From Streptosporangiaceae bacterium (lineage in GTDB: Bacteria; Actinomycetota; Actinomycetes; Streptosporangiales; Streptosporangiaceae), in contig JAICWX010000003.1 of assembly GCA_025934635.1 (NCBI GenBank), positions 8,999 to 72,998 on the forward strand: a DNA stretch of 64,000 nt. Reading direction: 5' to 3'. Positions 23,696 through 32,013 of this stretch are shown piece by piece. Below the pieces are notes generated by a model. The model was given only the letters and a program-made list of their open reading frames with translations. It did no database searches and was not told the DNA's origin. Position 1 is the stretch's first letter. Each line of letters opens with the position of its first letter. The position numbers were made by a program, and so were the translations under genes.

Positions 23696-25174
23696 ATGAA
23701 GTCTGATCGCCCAACGGTTCCCGAGTTCCTGATCCGCAGCGCCGGGCTGTGGCCGGACCAGGAATGGGTGCGCACGCCGGACGGATCGGCCTCGCGCGCC
23801 ACCGTCCTGGACCGGGCCCGGCACCTGGCCGGCGGCCTGCGCGCGGCCGGCGTCAAACCCGGCGACCGGGTCGTCCTGGCCGCCCCGAACTCGGTCGGCT
23901 TCCTGGTCGGCTGGTTCGGCGCGATGTTCGCCCGGGCCCCCGTGCTCGCGGTCAACCCGCGGGCCGCGGCGGCCGAGCTGGCCGCGGTCACCACCGCCCT
24001 CGAACCCCGCCTCATCGTGAGGGCGGACGACATCGCCGAACTGGAGCAGGCGGCCCCGGCCGACCCGCTCCCGGCTGACCCGGAGGAGCACGTCGCCTAC
24101 CTGCAGACCTCGGGCAGCACGGGGACGCCGAAGTTCATCATCCGCACGCACCGGATGTACACCCTGGCGGCCGAGGCCTTCCCGTGGTGGCTGGGCCTGG
24201 TGGACCGCGATGTCATGCTGACCACGCTGCCGCTGGCGCACGGCAACGCCCAGCTCTACTCGGTGCTCGGGTCCCTCGGCCTGGGCGCGGAACTGGCCCT
24301 GCTGCCCGGCTTCTCGGCCACCACGTTCTGGGACGACGTCACTGCCTACCGGGCCACCCAGTTCAACGCGGTGGGGGCCATGCTGGAGATCTTGATGCAG
24401 CGGCCCCCGACCGAAGCCGAACGGGCGCACCGGGTCCGGCTCTGCTACACCGCCCCGGCCCCCACCCGCCAGCGCCATCTGGCCGTCGAGGAGCGGTTCG
24501 GCCTGCACCTGGTACTGGGCTACTCCCAGTCCGAGGCCGGCGGGTTCGGCCTGATCATGCCGCTGCAGGGGGCGCCCCGGTTCGGCTCGATGGGACGGCC
24601 GCGGCAGCACCCGCGGCTCGGCACCGTCACCGCCGCCCGGATCGTCGACGCCGAGGCCAATGAGCTGGGCGAAGACACGGTGGGCGAGCTGGAGATCCGC
24701 AACCCGACCGCCACCCCGGGGTACCTCGGCCGCCCGGCGGAGTCCGCCGCCCTGCTCCGTGACGGCTGGCTCCGCACCGGCGACCTGGCCTGGCGCGACG
24801 CCGGCGGCTTCTACTACTTCGGCGGCCGGGTCAAGGAGCTGATCAGGCACAAGGGCGAGAACCTGAGCCCGGCCGAGGTCGAGCGGGTACTCGAGGAGCA
24901 CCCGGCGGTGGCCGTGGCCGCGGTCATCGGCGTCCCTTCCGACCTCAGCGAGGAAGACGTCAAGGGGTTCGTCGTCCTGGAGAGCGGCTCGGCGGCCACC
25001 GCCACCGACCTGTTCGCGTGGTCGGCCGGACGGCTGCCGCCCTACAAGTGCCCGCGCTACCTGGAGATCGTCACCGAGCTGCCCCTGACGGAGAACCAGA
25101 AGGTAGCGAAATCCCAGCTCCCCCGGGAGCGCACCGCGACCGAGGCCGATCAGCGGGCGAGCAAGGGTGAGTGA
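23696..25174 (+). CDS. AMP-dependent acyl-CoA ligase (CaiC-like)
   Basis: 492 residues, near the short end of the family. The phosphate-binding loop is QTSGSTGTPKFIIRTH (about 138-153), then YSQSEAG, WLRTGDLAWRDAGGFYYFGG and the lysine region LPLTENQKVAKSQL. It resembles crotonobetaine/carnitine- and O-succinylbenzoate-type ligases more than fatty acid ligases. First gene of a six-gene operon in which every gene overlaps the next. A TTAGGT hexamer about 10 bases before the ATG could be a -10 box. Confidence 0.9.
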   Translation: MKSDRPTVPEFLIRSAGLWPDQEWVRTPDGSASRATVLDRARHLAGGLRAAGVKPGDRVVLAAPNSVGFLVGWFGAMFARAPVLAVNPRAAAAELAAVTTALEPRLIVRADDIAELEQAAPADPLPADPEEHVAYLQTSGSTGTPKFIIRTHRMYTLAAEAFPWWLGLVDRDVMLTTLPLAHGNAQLYSVLGSLGLGAELALLPGFSATTFWDDVTAYRATQFNAVGAMLEILMQRPPTEAERAHRVRLCYTAPAPTRQRHLAVEERFGLHLVLGYSQSEAGGFGLIMPLQGAPRFGSMGRPRQHPRLGTVTAARIVDAEANELGEDTVGELEIRNPTATPGYLGRPAESAALLRDGWLRTGDLAWRDAGGFYYFGGRVKELIRHKGENLSPAEVERVLEEHPAVAVAAVIGVPSDLSEEDVKGFVVLESGSAATATDLFAWSAGRLPPYKCPRYLEIVTELPLTENQKVAKSQLPRERTATEADQRASKGE

Positions 25175-27233
25175 GATGGGACAAGGTCCGCTGCACGGCG
25201 TGCGCGTGATCGAAGACGGCGGCGCCATCGGCATCTCGGTGGCCGGCCTGCTGCTGGCCGAGCTCGGCGCGGCCGTGACCCGGATCGGCCTCGAGCCCGA
25301 CCTGACCGGTCCCGGCCGGATCGTGCACCGGGCCAAGACCACCGTGGCCGCCGGGCAGCCGCTCCCCGCGGCCGACGTCATGCTGCTCGGCCCGCACAGC
25401 CGGCTGGCCGGCACCGCCCCGGTCGTCGTCCGTTTCCCCGACCGGCCGGCCGAGGACGACGGGCTGGCCCCGGCGGGCACCATGCTGGCCGAGGCGCGGT
25501 CCGGCCTGATGCGGCTCCAGCTCGGTCACCGCGACGGCCCGTTCTGCCTGGCCTCGCCGATCGCCGGACTCGGGGCCGGGATCCTCGGCGCGCTGAGCGC
25601 GGCCAGCGGCCTGCTCAGCCGGGCCCGCGGCGTGACCGGGACTGGAGATGGCGCGCCGTGGGAGAGCACCGTCAGCGACCGGGACGGTGCCCTGGTCATG
25701 CAGACGCTGTCGGCGTGGCATACGCTGTTCGGCCTGATGGGGCGGCCGGACCTGGCCGAGGACCGCGAGCTCGACGCGGCCCTGCCGTTCAACATCGCCG
25801 ACCAGGCCCAGGGCGAGCAGCTGGCCGCGCTGGTGGCGGAGTTCGTCGCGGGCCTGTCCGTCGACGAGTGCGTCGACCTCTGCGTCCGGAACAAGATCGT
25901 GGCGGCCCCGGTGCTGAACGGGCCGGCGTTCCTGGCGCACCCGCAGGCCGCGGCCAACGGCCTGCCGGTCGAGGTGCAGGACGCCCTCGGCCGCCAGCTC
26001 CAGGTGGGCCGCTTCGTGCAGTGCGCGGCCACCGCGGCGGAGGCGGCCCCGCTGAGCGCGCTGGCTGACGTAGCCGTCGGCCCGCTGCACGGCGTCCGCG
26101 TGATCGACGTGTCGCGGGCCGCGGCCGGGCCGATCTGCGGCCGGGTGCTGGCCGACCTCGGCGCCGAGGTGGTCCGGGTCGAGGACCCGGACGGCGAGCA
26201 CAGCCGCCAGGTCGGGCTCACGTTCGCGGGCAACAACCGCAACAAGGCCTCGCTCGGGCTCGACCTGACCAAGCCGGAAGGCCTGGACGCGCTGGCCCGG
26301 ATTACGGAACAGTCTGATGTCGTGCTGATCAATGCGCTGCCCGCCGCGAGCGCCCGGCTGGGTATCGACTACGCGACGGTCGCGGCCCGGAACCCGGCCA
26401 CCAGCCACATATCCATTCTGGGATTCGGTCGCCGTCCCCCGTTCGGCGGAAGAAGGGTGGTGGACGCGGCCGCGCAGGCCCTCTCCGGCCAGGCCCTGGC
26501 CGAGGGCGGGGGCCGGGAGCCGGTCGGCTGCACCGGCGGCTTCCTGGATAACGGGACCGGCTGGCTGGCCGCCCTGGGCTGCGTGGCCACGCTGTACCGG
26601 CGGCAGGCGGCCGGGCACGCCGGGCCGGTGGAGGCCTGCCTGCTCAACACCTCGGCTTTCGTGCAGCTGTTCGGCCTGACCGACCCGCTGTCGCCGGGCG
26701 GCCGTCTCGACGAGGACCGCTGGGGGTACGCCGCCGACCAGCGGCTGTACCAGGCGCGGGACGGCTGGATCGGCGTGGCGGCCGCCAGTCCGGCGGCCCG
26801 GCAGGCCTTCGCCGCGGCCCTCGCCCTGGCCGGCTGTCCCGATGCCGGCCGGGAGGTGCACGGGCTCACCGCAACCGCGTTCGCCGAGGCGCTGGCCGAA
26901 CTGGATGTGGCCGGGGTGGCGGACCTGTTCGGCCGGGCCGGGTTCGCGGACTGGACGACGGTCCGGACGCTGGAGCAGGCCGCCCGGGCCGACGATGACG
27001 ACTTCATCCGGGTCGCGCAGGAGCCGTGGGGCTTCCTGCGGCAGCCCCGGCTGCTCCCCCGCTACGCCGGCGATCAGCGTCCGCCGGTCACCGGCGCCGC
27101 GGCCGCTCCCGGGCGTGACGACGCCGGGGTGCTGGACCGCTACGGGCTGGCCGGCCAGCGCGACGCGCTGGTGGACAGCGGGGCGATGCGGCGCGAGCCG
27201 GGACCGGTCACCCTGCAGGCGAGCTCAGTGTGA
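25167..27233 (+). CDS. Tandem class III CoA-transferase (two CaiB domains, first half degenerate)
   Basis: 688 residues holding two CaiB/BaiF units, each opening with GPLHGVRVI (about residues 7 and 308). The second unit keeps the N-terminal motif DVSRAAAGPICGRVLADLGAEVVRVEDP and a plausible catalytic aspartate in GGFLDNGTGW. At the matching place the first unit reads FCLASPIAGLGAG, with no aspartate, and its CoA-binding region is shortened, so it is probably catalytically dead and structural. Such fused forms mimic the interlocked dimer of single-domain members. GTG 25167 overlaps the previous stop; ATG 25176 is an alternative start. Confidence 0.85.
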   Translation: MSEMGQGPLHGVRVIEDGGAIGISVAGLLLAELGAAVTRIGLEPDLTGPGRIVHRAKTTVAAGQPLPAADVMLLGPHSRLAGTAPVVVRFPDRPAEDDGLAPAGTMLAEARSGLMRLQLGHRDGPFCLASPIAGLGAGILGALSAASGLLSRARGVTGTGDGAPWESTVSDRDGALVMQTLSAWHTLFGLMGRPDLAEDRELDAALPFNIADQAQGEQLAALVAEFVAGLSVDECVDLCVRNKIVAAPVLNGPAFLAHPQAAANGLPVEVQDALGRQLQVGRFVQCAATAAEAAPLSALADVAVGPLHGVRVIDVSRAAAGPICGRVLADLGAEVVRVEDPDGEHSRQVGLTFAGNNRNKASLGLDLTKPEGLDALARITEQSDVVLINALPAASARLGIDYATVAARNPATSHISILGFGRRPPFGGRRVVDAAAQALSGQALAEGGGREPVGCTGGFLDNGTGWLAALGCVATLYRRQAAGHAGPVEACLLNTSAFVQLFGLTDPLSPGGRLDEDRWGYAADQRLYQARDGWIGVAAASPAARQAFAAALALAGCPDAGREVHGLTATAFAEALAELDVAGVADLFGRAGFADWTTVRTLEQAARADDDDFIRVAQEPWGFLRQPRLLPRYAGDQRPPVTGAAAAPGRDDAGVLDRYGLAGQRDALVDSGAMRREPGPVTLQASSV

Positions 27234-28204
27234 CCGCGGGCCGCGGTCGCGTGCTGCTCACCGATCACGCCTGGCCGGGCGTGGCGGTCGAGGCCGGCCT
27301 GTGCGACGCGGCGGGCTTCGACCTGGTCGAGGCGCCGGCCGGGGCGACCGAGGACGTGCTGGCCGGGCTGGCGGCCGACGCGGCCGGGATCCTTACCTGC
27401 TGGGCCCAGGTCACCGCGAAGGTGATCGCGGCCAGCCCGGCGCTGCGGGTGATCAGCCGGATGGGCATCGGCCTGGACAACATCGACCTGGCCGCCGCCG
27501 CGGCCCGGCGGATCGTGGTCACCCGGGTCCCCGACTACTGCGTCGAGGAGGTATCGGACCACGTCGTCGGCCTGCTGCACGGCTGGGCGCGGTGCATCGC
27601 CGTCGCGGACCGCGACGTCCGGGCCGGAACCTGGGACCCCGGCCGGTACGCCCCGCGCCGGGTAGCGAGCCTGGTCACCGGCGTCTGGGGCCTCGGCCCG
27701 ACCGGGCGGCGGACGGCGGAGAAGCTGGTAACCCTGGCCGATGAGGCACAGGGCGGCCGGGTGCTGGCCGACGACCGGCACCCGGAGCTGGCCCCGGCGG
27801 GCGTCCAGGTCGTCCCATCCGACGTGCTGCTGGCCGAGTGCGACGTGGTCAGCCTGCACCTGCCGCTCACCCTGGCCACCCGGGGGCTGCTCGACGCGGG
27901 CCGGCTGGCCCGGATGAAGCCCGGCGCGCTGCTGGTCAACACCAGCCGGGGCGCGCTGGTCGACATCCCGGCGCTGGGCGCCGCCCTGGACACCGGGACG
28001 CCGGGCAGTGCCGCGCTCGACGTCTTCCCGGCCGAGCCCGAGGTTCCCGCCGCGCTGCTGCCGCGGCCGGACGTGATCCTCACCCCGCACATCGCGTTCT
28101 CCTCGGCGCATTCCGTGCTCGAGCTGCGCCGCCGCTCGACCGAGGACCTGCTCCGGGTGCTGGCCGGCGTACCGCCGCGCGATCCGGTCGCCCTTGATGG
28201 ATGA
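27230..28204 (+). CDS. D-isomer-specific 2-hydroxyacid dehydrogenase
   Basis: NAD(H)-dependent reduction of a 2-keto acid to the D-2-hydroxy acid, or the reverse; 324 residues. The Rossmann loop is GLGPTG (about 154-159). The substrate-binding arginine is in VNTSRGALVD, the paired glutamate is probably in VFPAEPEV, and the catalytic histidine is in LTPHIAFSS. It resembles the phosphoglycerate dehydrogenase / hydroxypyruvate reductase branch. GTG 27230 overlaps the previous stop (GTGA). The two downstream genes encode a kinase and an enolase-like protein, which together suggest a keto acid, hydroxy acid, phospho-acid, enol-phosphate sequence. Confidence 0.88.
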   Translation: MTAGRGRVLLTDHAWPGVAVEAGLCDAAGFDLVEAPAGATEDVLAGLAADAAGILTCWAQVTAKVIAASPALRVISRMGIGLDNIDLAAAAARRIVVTRVPDYCVEEVSDHVVGLLHGWARCIAVADRDVRAGTWDPGRYAPRRVASLVTGVWGLGPTGRRTAEKLVTLADEAQGGRVLADDRHPELAPAGVQVVPSDVLLAECDVVSLHLPLTLATRGLLDAGRLARMKPGALLVNTSRGALVDIPALGAALDTGTPGSAALDVFPAEPEVPAALLPRPDVILTPHIAFSSAHSVLELRRRSTEDLLRVLAGVPPRDPVALDG

Positions 28205-29162
28205 CAGCTTCGAGGCGGTGCTCGCCGCGCTGCACGCAGCCGGGCGGATCGGTCCGGACAGTACCGTGCGGCGGCTGAGCGGCGGCGTGTCGAGCTTCAT
28301 CGCGGTCGTCGATGACGCCTGGGTGGCCAAGGCGGCCCGGCAGCGGCTTGACGTCCAGGCCGAGTGGGTCGCCGACCCGCGCCGGGCGCACCGGGAGGGC
28401 ATCATCTTGCGCGCGCTGGGCGGATGGCTGGGCCCGGTCCGGGTGCCCGCGGTCTACCGGATGCACGCTGCCCCGCCGATCCTGGAACTGGAGTGGATCG
28501 CGCCGCCCGCGGTCAGCTGGAAGGCCGAGCTGCTGGCCGGCCGGGCCGACCGGGCGGTGGTGGAGGCGCTGGCCGCGAGCATGGCGGGGCTGCACGAGCG
28601 GCCGGTGCCGCCGGAGCTCACGGGCCCGGACGGGACCGATGCCGAGGGGGCGGCGCTGTTCGACTCGCTGCGGCTCGACCCGTACTACCGGCAGGTGGCC
28701 GCGGACCGGCCCGAGCACGCCGCCGCCCTGGAGGCGCTCATCGCGGACTGTACGGAGGCGCGGCCCGCCCGGCTGGTGCACGGCGACTTCACCCCGAAGA
28801 ACGTGCTGGTGACCGGGGGTCCGCCGGTGCTGCTGGACTGGGAGGTCGTCCACGCCGGCGACCCGGCCTTCGACCTCGGCATGCTGGCCGCGCACCTGCT
28901 CCTCAAGGCGTGCCTCATTCCCGCGCTGCGGCCGGCCGCCCGGGTTCTGGCCCGGGCGTACCGCGGCCCGGCCGATCCGGCGCGGGCCGTGCGGCACGCG
29001 GGCGCGATCATGCTGGCCCGGCTGTGGGGTAAGTCCCGGGTGGAGTACCTGACCGCCGAGCCGGTCCGGGTGGCCGCGGCCGCCATCGGCGGCCGGGCCC
29101 TGCACGACGGCTACGGCTCGCTGACCGAACTTCTCGACGACCTGCCTGCGGAGGCTCCTTGA
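28197..29162 (+). CDS. APH/ChoK-family small-molecule kinase
   Basis: Aminoglycoside-phosphotransferase fold, 321 residues. The catalytic loop HGDFTPKN (H195, D197, N202) and the metal-binding aspartate (D214 in LLDWEVV) are intact. The family includes aminoglycoside, homoserine, choline and methylthioribose kinases. In this operon a hydroxy acid made by the neighbouring dehydrogenase is a better guess than an antibiotic. ATG 28197 overlaps the dehydrogenase stop, and the stop overlaps the enolase-like start. Confidence 0.85.
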   Translation: MDDSFEAVLAALHAAGRIGPDSTVRRLSGGVSSFIAVVDDAWVAKAARQRLDVQAEWVADPRRAHREGIILRALGGWLGPVRVPAVYRMHAAPPILELEWIAPPAVSWKAELLAGRADRAVVEALAASMAGLHERPVPPELTGPDGTDAEGAALFDSLRLDPYYRQVAADRPEHAAALEALIADCTEARPARLVHGDFTPKNVLVTGGPPVLLDWEVVHAGDPAFDLGMLAAHLLLKACLIPALRPAARVLARAYRGPADPARAVRHAGAIMLARLWGKSRVEYLTAEPVRVAAAAIGGRALHDGYGSLTELLDDLPAEAP

Positions 29163-30496
29163 TCACCATCGCCGAGGTGGACGCCGGCTGGCTGCTCGAC
29201 TCGCGCGCCACCCCGACCATCGAGGTCACGATCACCCTCACCGACGGCTCCCGGCACCGGGCGATGGCCCCGGCGGGCGCCTCGACCGGCTCGCACGAGT
29301 CGGCCGAACTGCGGGACCGGACCGACCCGCGGTGGCGCGGCCGGGGCGTCGGCGCCGCGATCGCGGCCGCCCGCGAGATCGCCGGCCCGGCGCTGGCCGG
29401 GCTGGCCCCCGACGACCAGGCCAGCCTGGACGCCCGGCTGGTCGAGGCCGACGGCACGGCCCGCCGGGACCGGCTCGGGGCCAACGCGATGGTGGCCGCG
29501 TCCGTCGCCGCCGCCCGGGCCGGCGCGGCGGTCACCGGGCGGGAGCTGTGGCAGCATCTCGGGGACGGCCGCCGCCCGCTGCTGCCGGTGCCGATGGTCA
29601 ACATCCTCAGCGGCAACCTGCACGCCGCGGGCGGCATGGGCATCCAGGACATCCTGGTCATCCCGGCGGGCGCGGGCAGCACCGGCGAGGCGCTGGAATG
29701 GGTGCACGACGTCTACCACGCCACCGGCGACCTGCTCCGGGCGCGCGGGGCATCCGTGCTCGTCGGCGACGAGGGCGGCTACGGCGCGCCTGCCTCCGCA
29801 GTCGGCTCCCCGGGCGGCGCCTCGGCCAGCGGCGAGGCGATCGCGCTGGTGACCGACGCGATCGCGGCGACGGGGCGGCGCGCGCCGGACGAGGTCGGCA
29901 TCGCGCTCGACGTGGCCGCGACGCACCTGCTCCGCGCCGACGGGAGCTACGACCTCGACGGGCGCCGCTACGCCCCCCGGGGGCTGGCCGACGTGCTGGC
30001 CAGCTGGATGAAGGACTTCCCGGTGCTGTCGGTCGAGGACCCGTTCGGCGAGGACGACTGGGCGGCGTGGCAGGACTTCGCCCGTCGCTTCCCGGGGCTG
30101 CAGCTCGTCGGGGACGACCTGATCGCGACCCACCTGGACCGGCTGCACCGGGCCGCCCGCGACGGCGCGGCCAGCGCCGTGCTGACCAAGGTCAACCAGA
30201 TCGGCACCGTGACCGAGGCGCTGCTGGTGGCGGACGAGGCGGCCAGGCTGGGGATGCGCGCGGTGATCTCGGCGCGGTCCGGGGAGACCGAGGACGACTG
30301 GCTCGCGGACCTCGCGGTGGCGTCGGGCGCGGGGCAGATCAAGGTCGGCTCGGTGACCCGCTCGGAGCGGCTGGCCAAGTACAACCGGCTGCTCCGGATC
30401 GAGCGCTCGGCCCAGGCACCGCCCTACGCGGGGCTGCTACCGTTCAGCCCGACAGACCAGGGTGCCCAGCACCGCGAACCGGGAAGCCGAAGCTGA
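29159..30496 (+). CDS. Divergent enolase paralogue with altered leaving-group residues
   Basis: 445 residues, full enolase length and clear enolase (not mandelate-racemase) architecture. Metal ligands D251, E293 and D320, the general base K344 and E205 in VGDEGGY all match enolase. H155 of the mobile loop is kept, as are S42 in AGASTG and R373-S374. However, the residue matching E. coli Glu167 / yeast Glu168 is Asp (D164 in GIQDILVI), and the conserved histidine of the SHRSGETED motif is Ala (A372, reading SARSGETED). The DSRGNPT motif reads DSRATPT. In enolase that Glu and His contact the departing C3 hydroxyl. The TTG at 29159 overlaps the kinase stop (TTGA) and has GGAGG 4 bases upstream. 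It is therefore unlikely to be the housekeeping glycolytic enolase. Confidence 0.88.
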   Translation: MITIAEVDAGWLLDSRATPTIEVTITLTDGSRHRAMAPAGASTGSHESAELRDRTDPRWRGRGVGAAIAAAREIAGPALAGLAPDDQASLDARLVEADGTARRDRLGANAMVAASVAAARAGAAVTGRELWQHLGDGRRPLLPVPMVNILSGNLHAAGGMGIQDILVIPAGAGSTGEALEWVHDVYHATGDLLRARGASVLVGDEGGYGAPASAVGSPGGASASGEAIALVTDAIAATGRRAPDEVGIALDVAATHLLRADGSYDLDGRRYAPRGLADVLASWMKDFPVLSVEDPFGEDDWAAWQDFARRFPGLQLVGDDLIATHLDRLHRAARDGAASAVLTKVNQIGTVTEALLVADEAARLGMRAVISARSGETEDDWLADLAVASGAGQIKVGSVTRSERLAKYNRLLRIERSAQAPPYAGLLPFSPTDQGAQHREPGSRS

Positions 30497-31230
30497 TGGC
30501 AGGCACGTCCAAGGACGACCGAACGGGTCCGTACGAGCAGATCTACCGCCGGATCATCGAGGGCGTGTACCGGCCGGGAGAACGGCTGATCGAGCAGCGG
30601 ATCGCGGAGGAGCTCGCGGTCTCCCGGACGCCGGTCCGCGAGGCGCTGGTCCGGCTGGAGGGCGCGGGCCTGGTGGTCAACGCGCGGCATAAGGGCGCGA
30701 TGGTGCGCGTGCTCACCCGCGAGGACATCGTCGACCTCTACGAACTGCGGGCGACGCTGGAGTCGCTGGCCGCCAAGCGCGCCGCGACCCGGGCGGACGA
30801 GGCCGAGATCGCCCGGATGGACGAGGCCATCGAGGCCTTCGACGCGGCCGTCACCGGGCCCTGGCCCGCCTCGATCGACCAGCTCCGGGAGCTGAACGCG
30901 GCCAACCGCCAGTTCCACGAGACGGTCCTGACCGCCGCCCGCCATCCGCTCCTCGGCCAGCAGCTGTCGGTGACGGTCGACGCGCCGCTGGTCTTCCAGG
31001 CGTTCCGGCGCTTCGACCGGTCCGAGTCGGAGCGCTCGAACCTGTTCCACCGGCTGCTGCGGAACGCGATCAAGGCGCACGACGGCGAGCGCGCGGCCCG
31101 GCTCATGACCGAGCACATCGACCAGGGCCGCGACGTGCTGCTGGTGGGCTTCGACCGGGTCGGGTCGGTAGAGGGCCTGTTCGACGCCGAGCCGGGCGGG
31201 CTCGCCCTGGGGGTCAGCGCGCCCGGCTAG
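30496..31230 (+). CDS. GntR-family regulator with FCD effector domain
   Basis: 244 residues: winged helix (about 8-75: YEQIYRRIIEGVYRPGERLIEQRIAEELAVSRTPVREAL) and an all-helical FCD domain (about 85-220), which in this family usually binds an organic acid, often through a metal held by Asp/His. ATG 30496 shares one base with the previous stop, making it the last gene of the overlapping operon. FCD-GntR repressors often bind TTGTATACAA-like palindromes. Eight such sites occur in three intergenic regions of the island (13.28, 13.35, 17.67, 17.69, 17.85, 31.92, 31.97 and 32.00 kb), so I propose this protein as their reader. Confidence 0.92.
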   Translation: MAGTSKDDRTGPYEQIYRRIIEGVYRPGERLIEQRIAEELAVSRTPVREALVRLEGAGLVVNARHKGAMVRVLTREDIVDLYELRATLESLAAKRAATRADEAEIARMDEAIEAFDAAVTGPWPASIDQLRELNAANRQFHETVLTAARHPLLGQQLSVTVDAPLVFQAFRRFDRSESERSNLFHRLLRNAIKAHDGERAARLMTEHIDQGRDVLLVGFDRVGSVEGLFDAEPGGLALGVSAPG

Positions 31231-31238
31231 CTCGTACG

Positions 31239-31883
31239 CTATTCGCCGGCCAGGTCGGCGCCGATGTCCCGGCTCTCCTCGCCCGCCGGGGCGGCGATCT
31301 CCCGCACCGGCTCGTCCCGGTCGTCGTACTCCAGGCGCAGCGCGCGGCTGAGCGTGGCGTGCATGGTGTACATGGCGGTGATGTAGGTCAGGTCCAGGAT
31401 CTGCTCGTCGGACAGGTTCGCCTTGAGCACCGCGAACACGGCGTCGTCGGCCCGGCCGTGATCGGTCACGATGGCGTCGGTCCAGGCCAGCACGGCCCGC
31501 TCCAGCAGGTCGAACTGGTCGGACACCCCCCAGGCCCTGATGCCGGCGATCTTCTCCTCGGACATGCCGAGCTTGCGGCACGACTTGCTGTGCTGGGAGA
31601 ACACGAACTGGCTGCCGGACAGCCAGCCCGCCCGGGTCTGCCCCAGCTCCCGGAGCACGGGGTTCAGCCGCTCGCCCGACTTCTGGTAGAGCGAGAACCC
31701 GGCCACGGCGTGGTGGAACACCTCGGGCGAGTTGGCGAAGCAGGTCCACCAGTTGCCGGGCGTGCCGGTGGCGGTCCCCGGCTCGGCCACGGGGTCGCGG
31801 TCAGGACCGAACATCCGGTCGTAGGCCCGGCGGATGAAATCGTTCGGGACCTCGTCCCGGGGTATCTCGCGCAGACGAGGCAT
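31239..31883 (-). CDS. Carboxymuconolactone decarboxylase / AhpD-like protein
   Basis: 214 residues, all-helical CMD fold. The core region GSQFVFSQHSKSCRKLGMSEEKI resembles the active-site stretch of the family but lacks the CxxC pair of AhpD peroxidases, so a peroxidase role is unlikely; it keeps the histidine and one cysteine. CMD-like proteins are common in aromatic and lactone catabolism. Its promoter region carries three proposed GntR sites. It ends 8 bases from the convergent GntR gene. Confidence 0.82.
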   Translation of the reverse strand: MPRLREIPRDEVPNDFIRRAYDRMFGPDRDPVAEPGTATGTPGNWWTCFANSPEVFHHAVAGFSLYQKSGERLNPVLRELGQTRAGWLSGSQFVFSQHSKSCRKLGMSEEKIAGIRAWGVSDQFDLLERAVLAWTDAIVTDHGRADDAVFAVLKANLSDEQILDLTYITAMYTMHATLSRALRLEYDDRDEPVREIAAPAGEESRDIGADLAGE

Positions 31884-31918
31884 CAGCCCTGCCCTTCATT
31901 CGGCGAATGTGACCCTTA

Positions 31919-31928
31919 TTGTATACGA
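31919..31928. promoter_or_regulatory. Proposed GntR operator 6 (TTGTATACGA)
   Basis: Close match, 36 bases upstream of the CMD-like gene start. Confidence 0.5.
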
Positions 31929-31964
31929 ACGAGTCTTACGCACGGAAGTGAGGGCGACATGATC

Positions 31965-31974
31965 TGGTATACGT
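31965..31974. promoter_or_regulatory. Proposed GntR operator 7 (TGGTATACGT), weak
   Basis: Keeps only the GTATAC centre. It is included because it lies between two better sites. Confidence 0.35.
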
Positions 31975-32003
31975 CTCGGCGCCTTGTGATGTCGCCGCGC
32001 TGA

Positions 32004-32013
32004 TTGTATGCAA
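32004..32013. promoter_or_regulatory. Proposed GntR operator 8 (TTGTATGCAA)
   Basis: The 12-bp context ATTGTATGCAAT is the exact reverse complement of the site at 13349-13360. Its last context base is the first base of the TMEM175-like gene's stop codon. Confidence 0.65.

Noticed and set aside
20545..23706. A 1053-residue plus-strand frame across the binding protein, LivH and LysR genes
   Set aside because: It crosses three genes with clear homology in other frames and shows only low-complexity composition.
28197..29162. An aminoglycoside resistance gene
   Set aside because: Only the general APH fold is shared. The gene is embedded in an overlapping catabolic operon, so a metabolic kinase is the better reading.
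29159..30496. The housekeeping glycolytic enolase
   Set aside because: The leaving-group histidine and glutamate are changed, and housekeeping enolase is not normally inside a catabolic operon with a TTG start.
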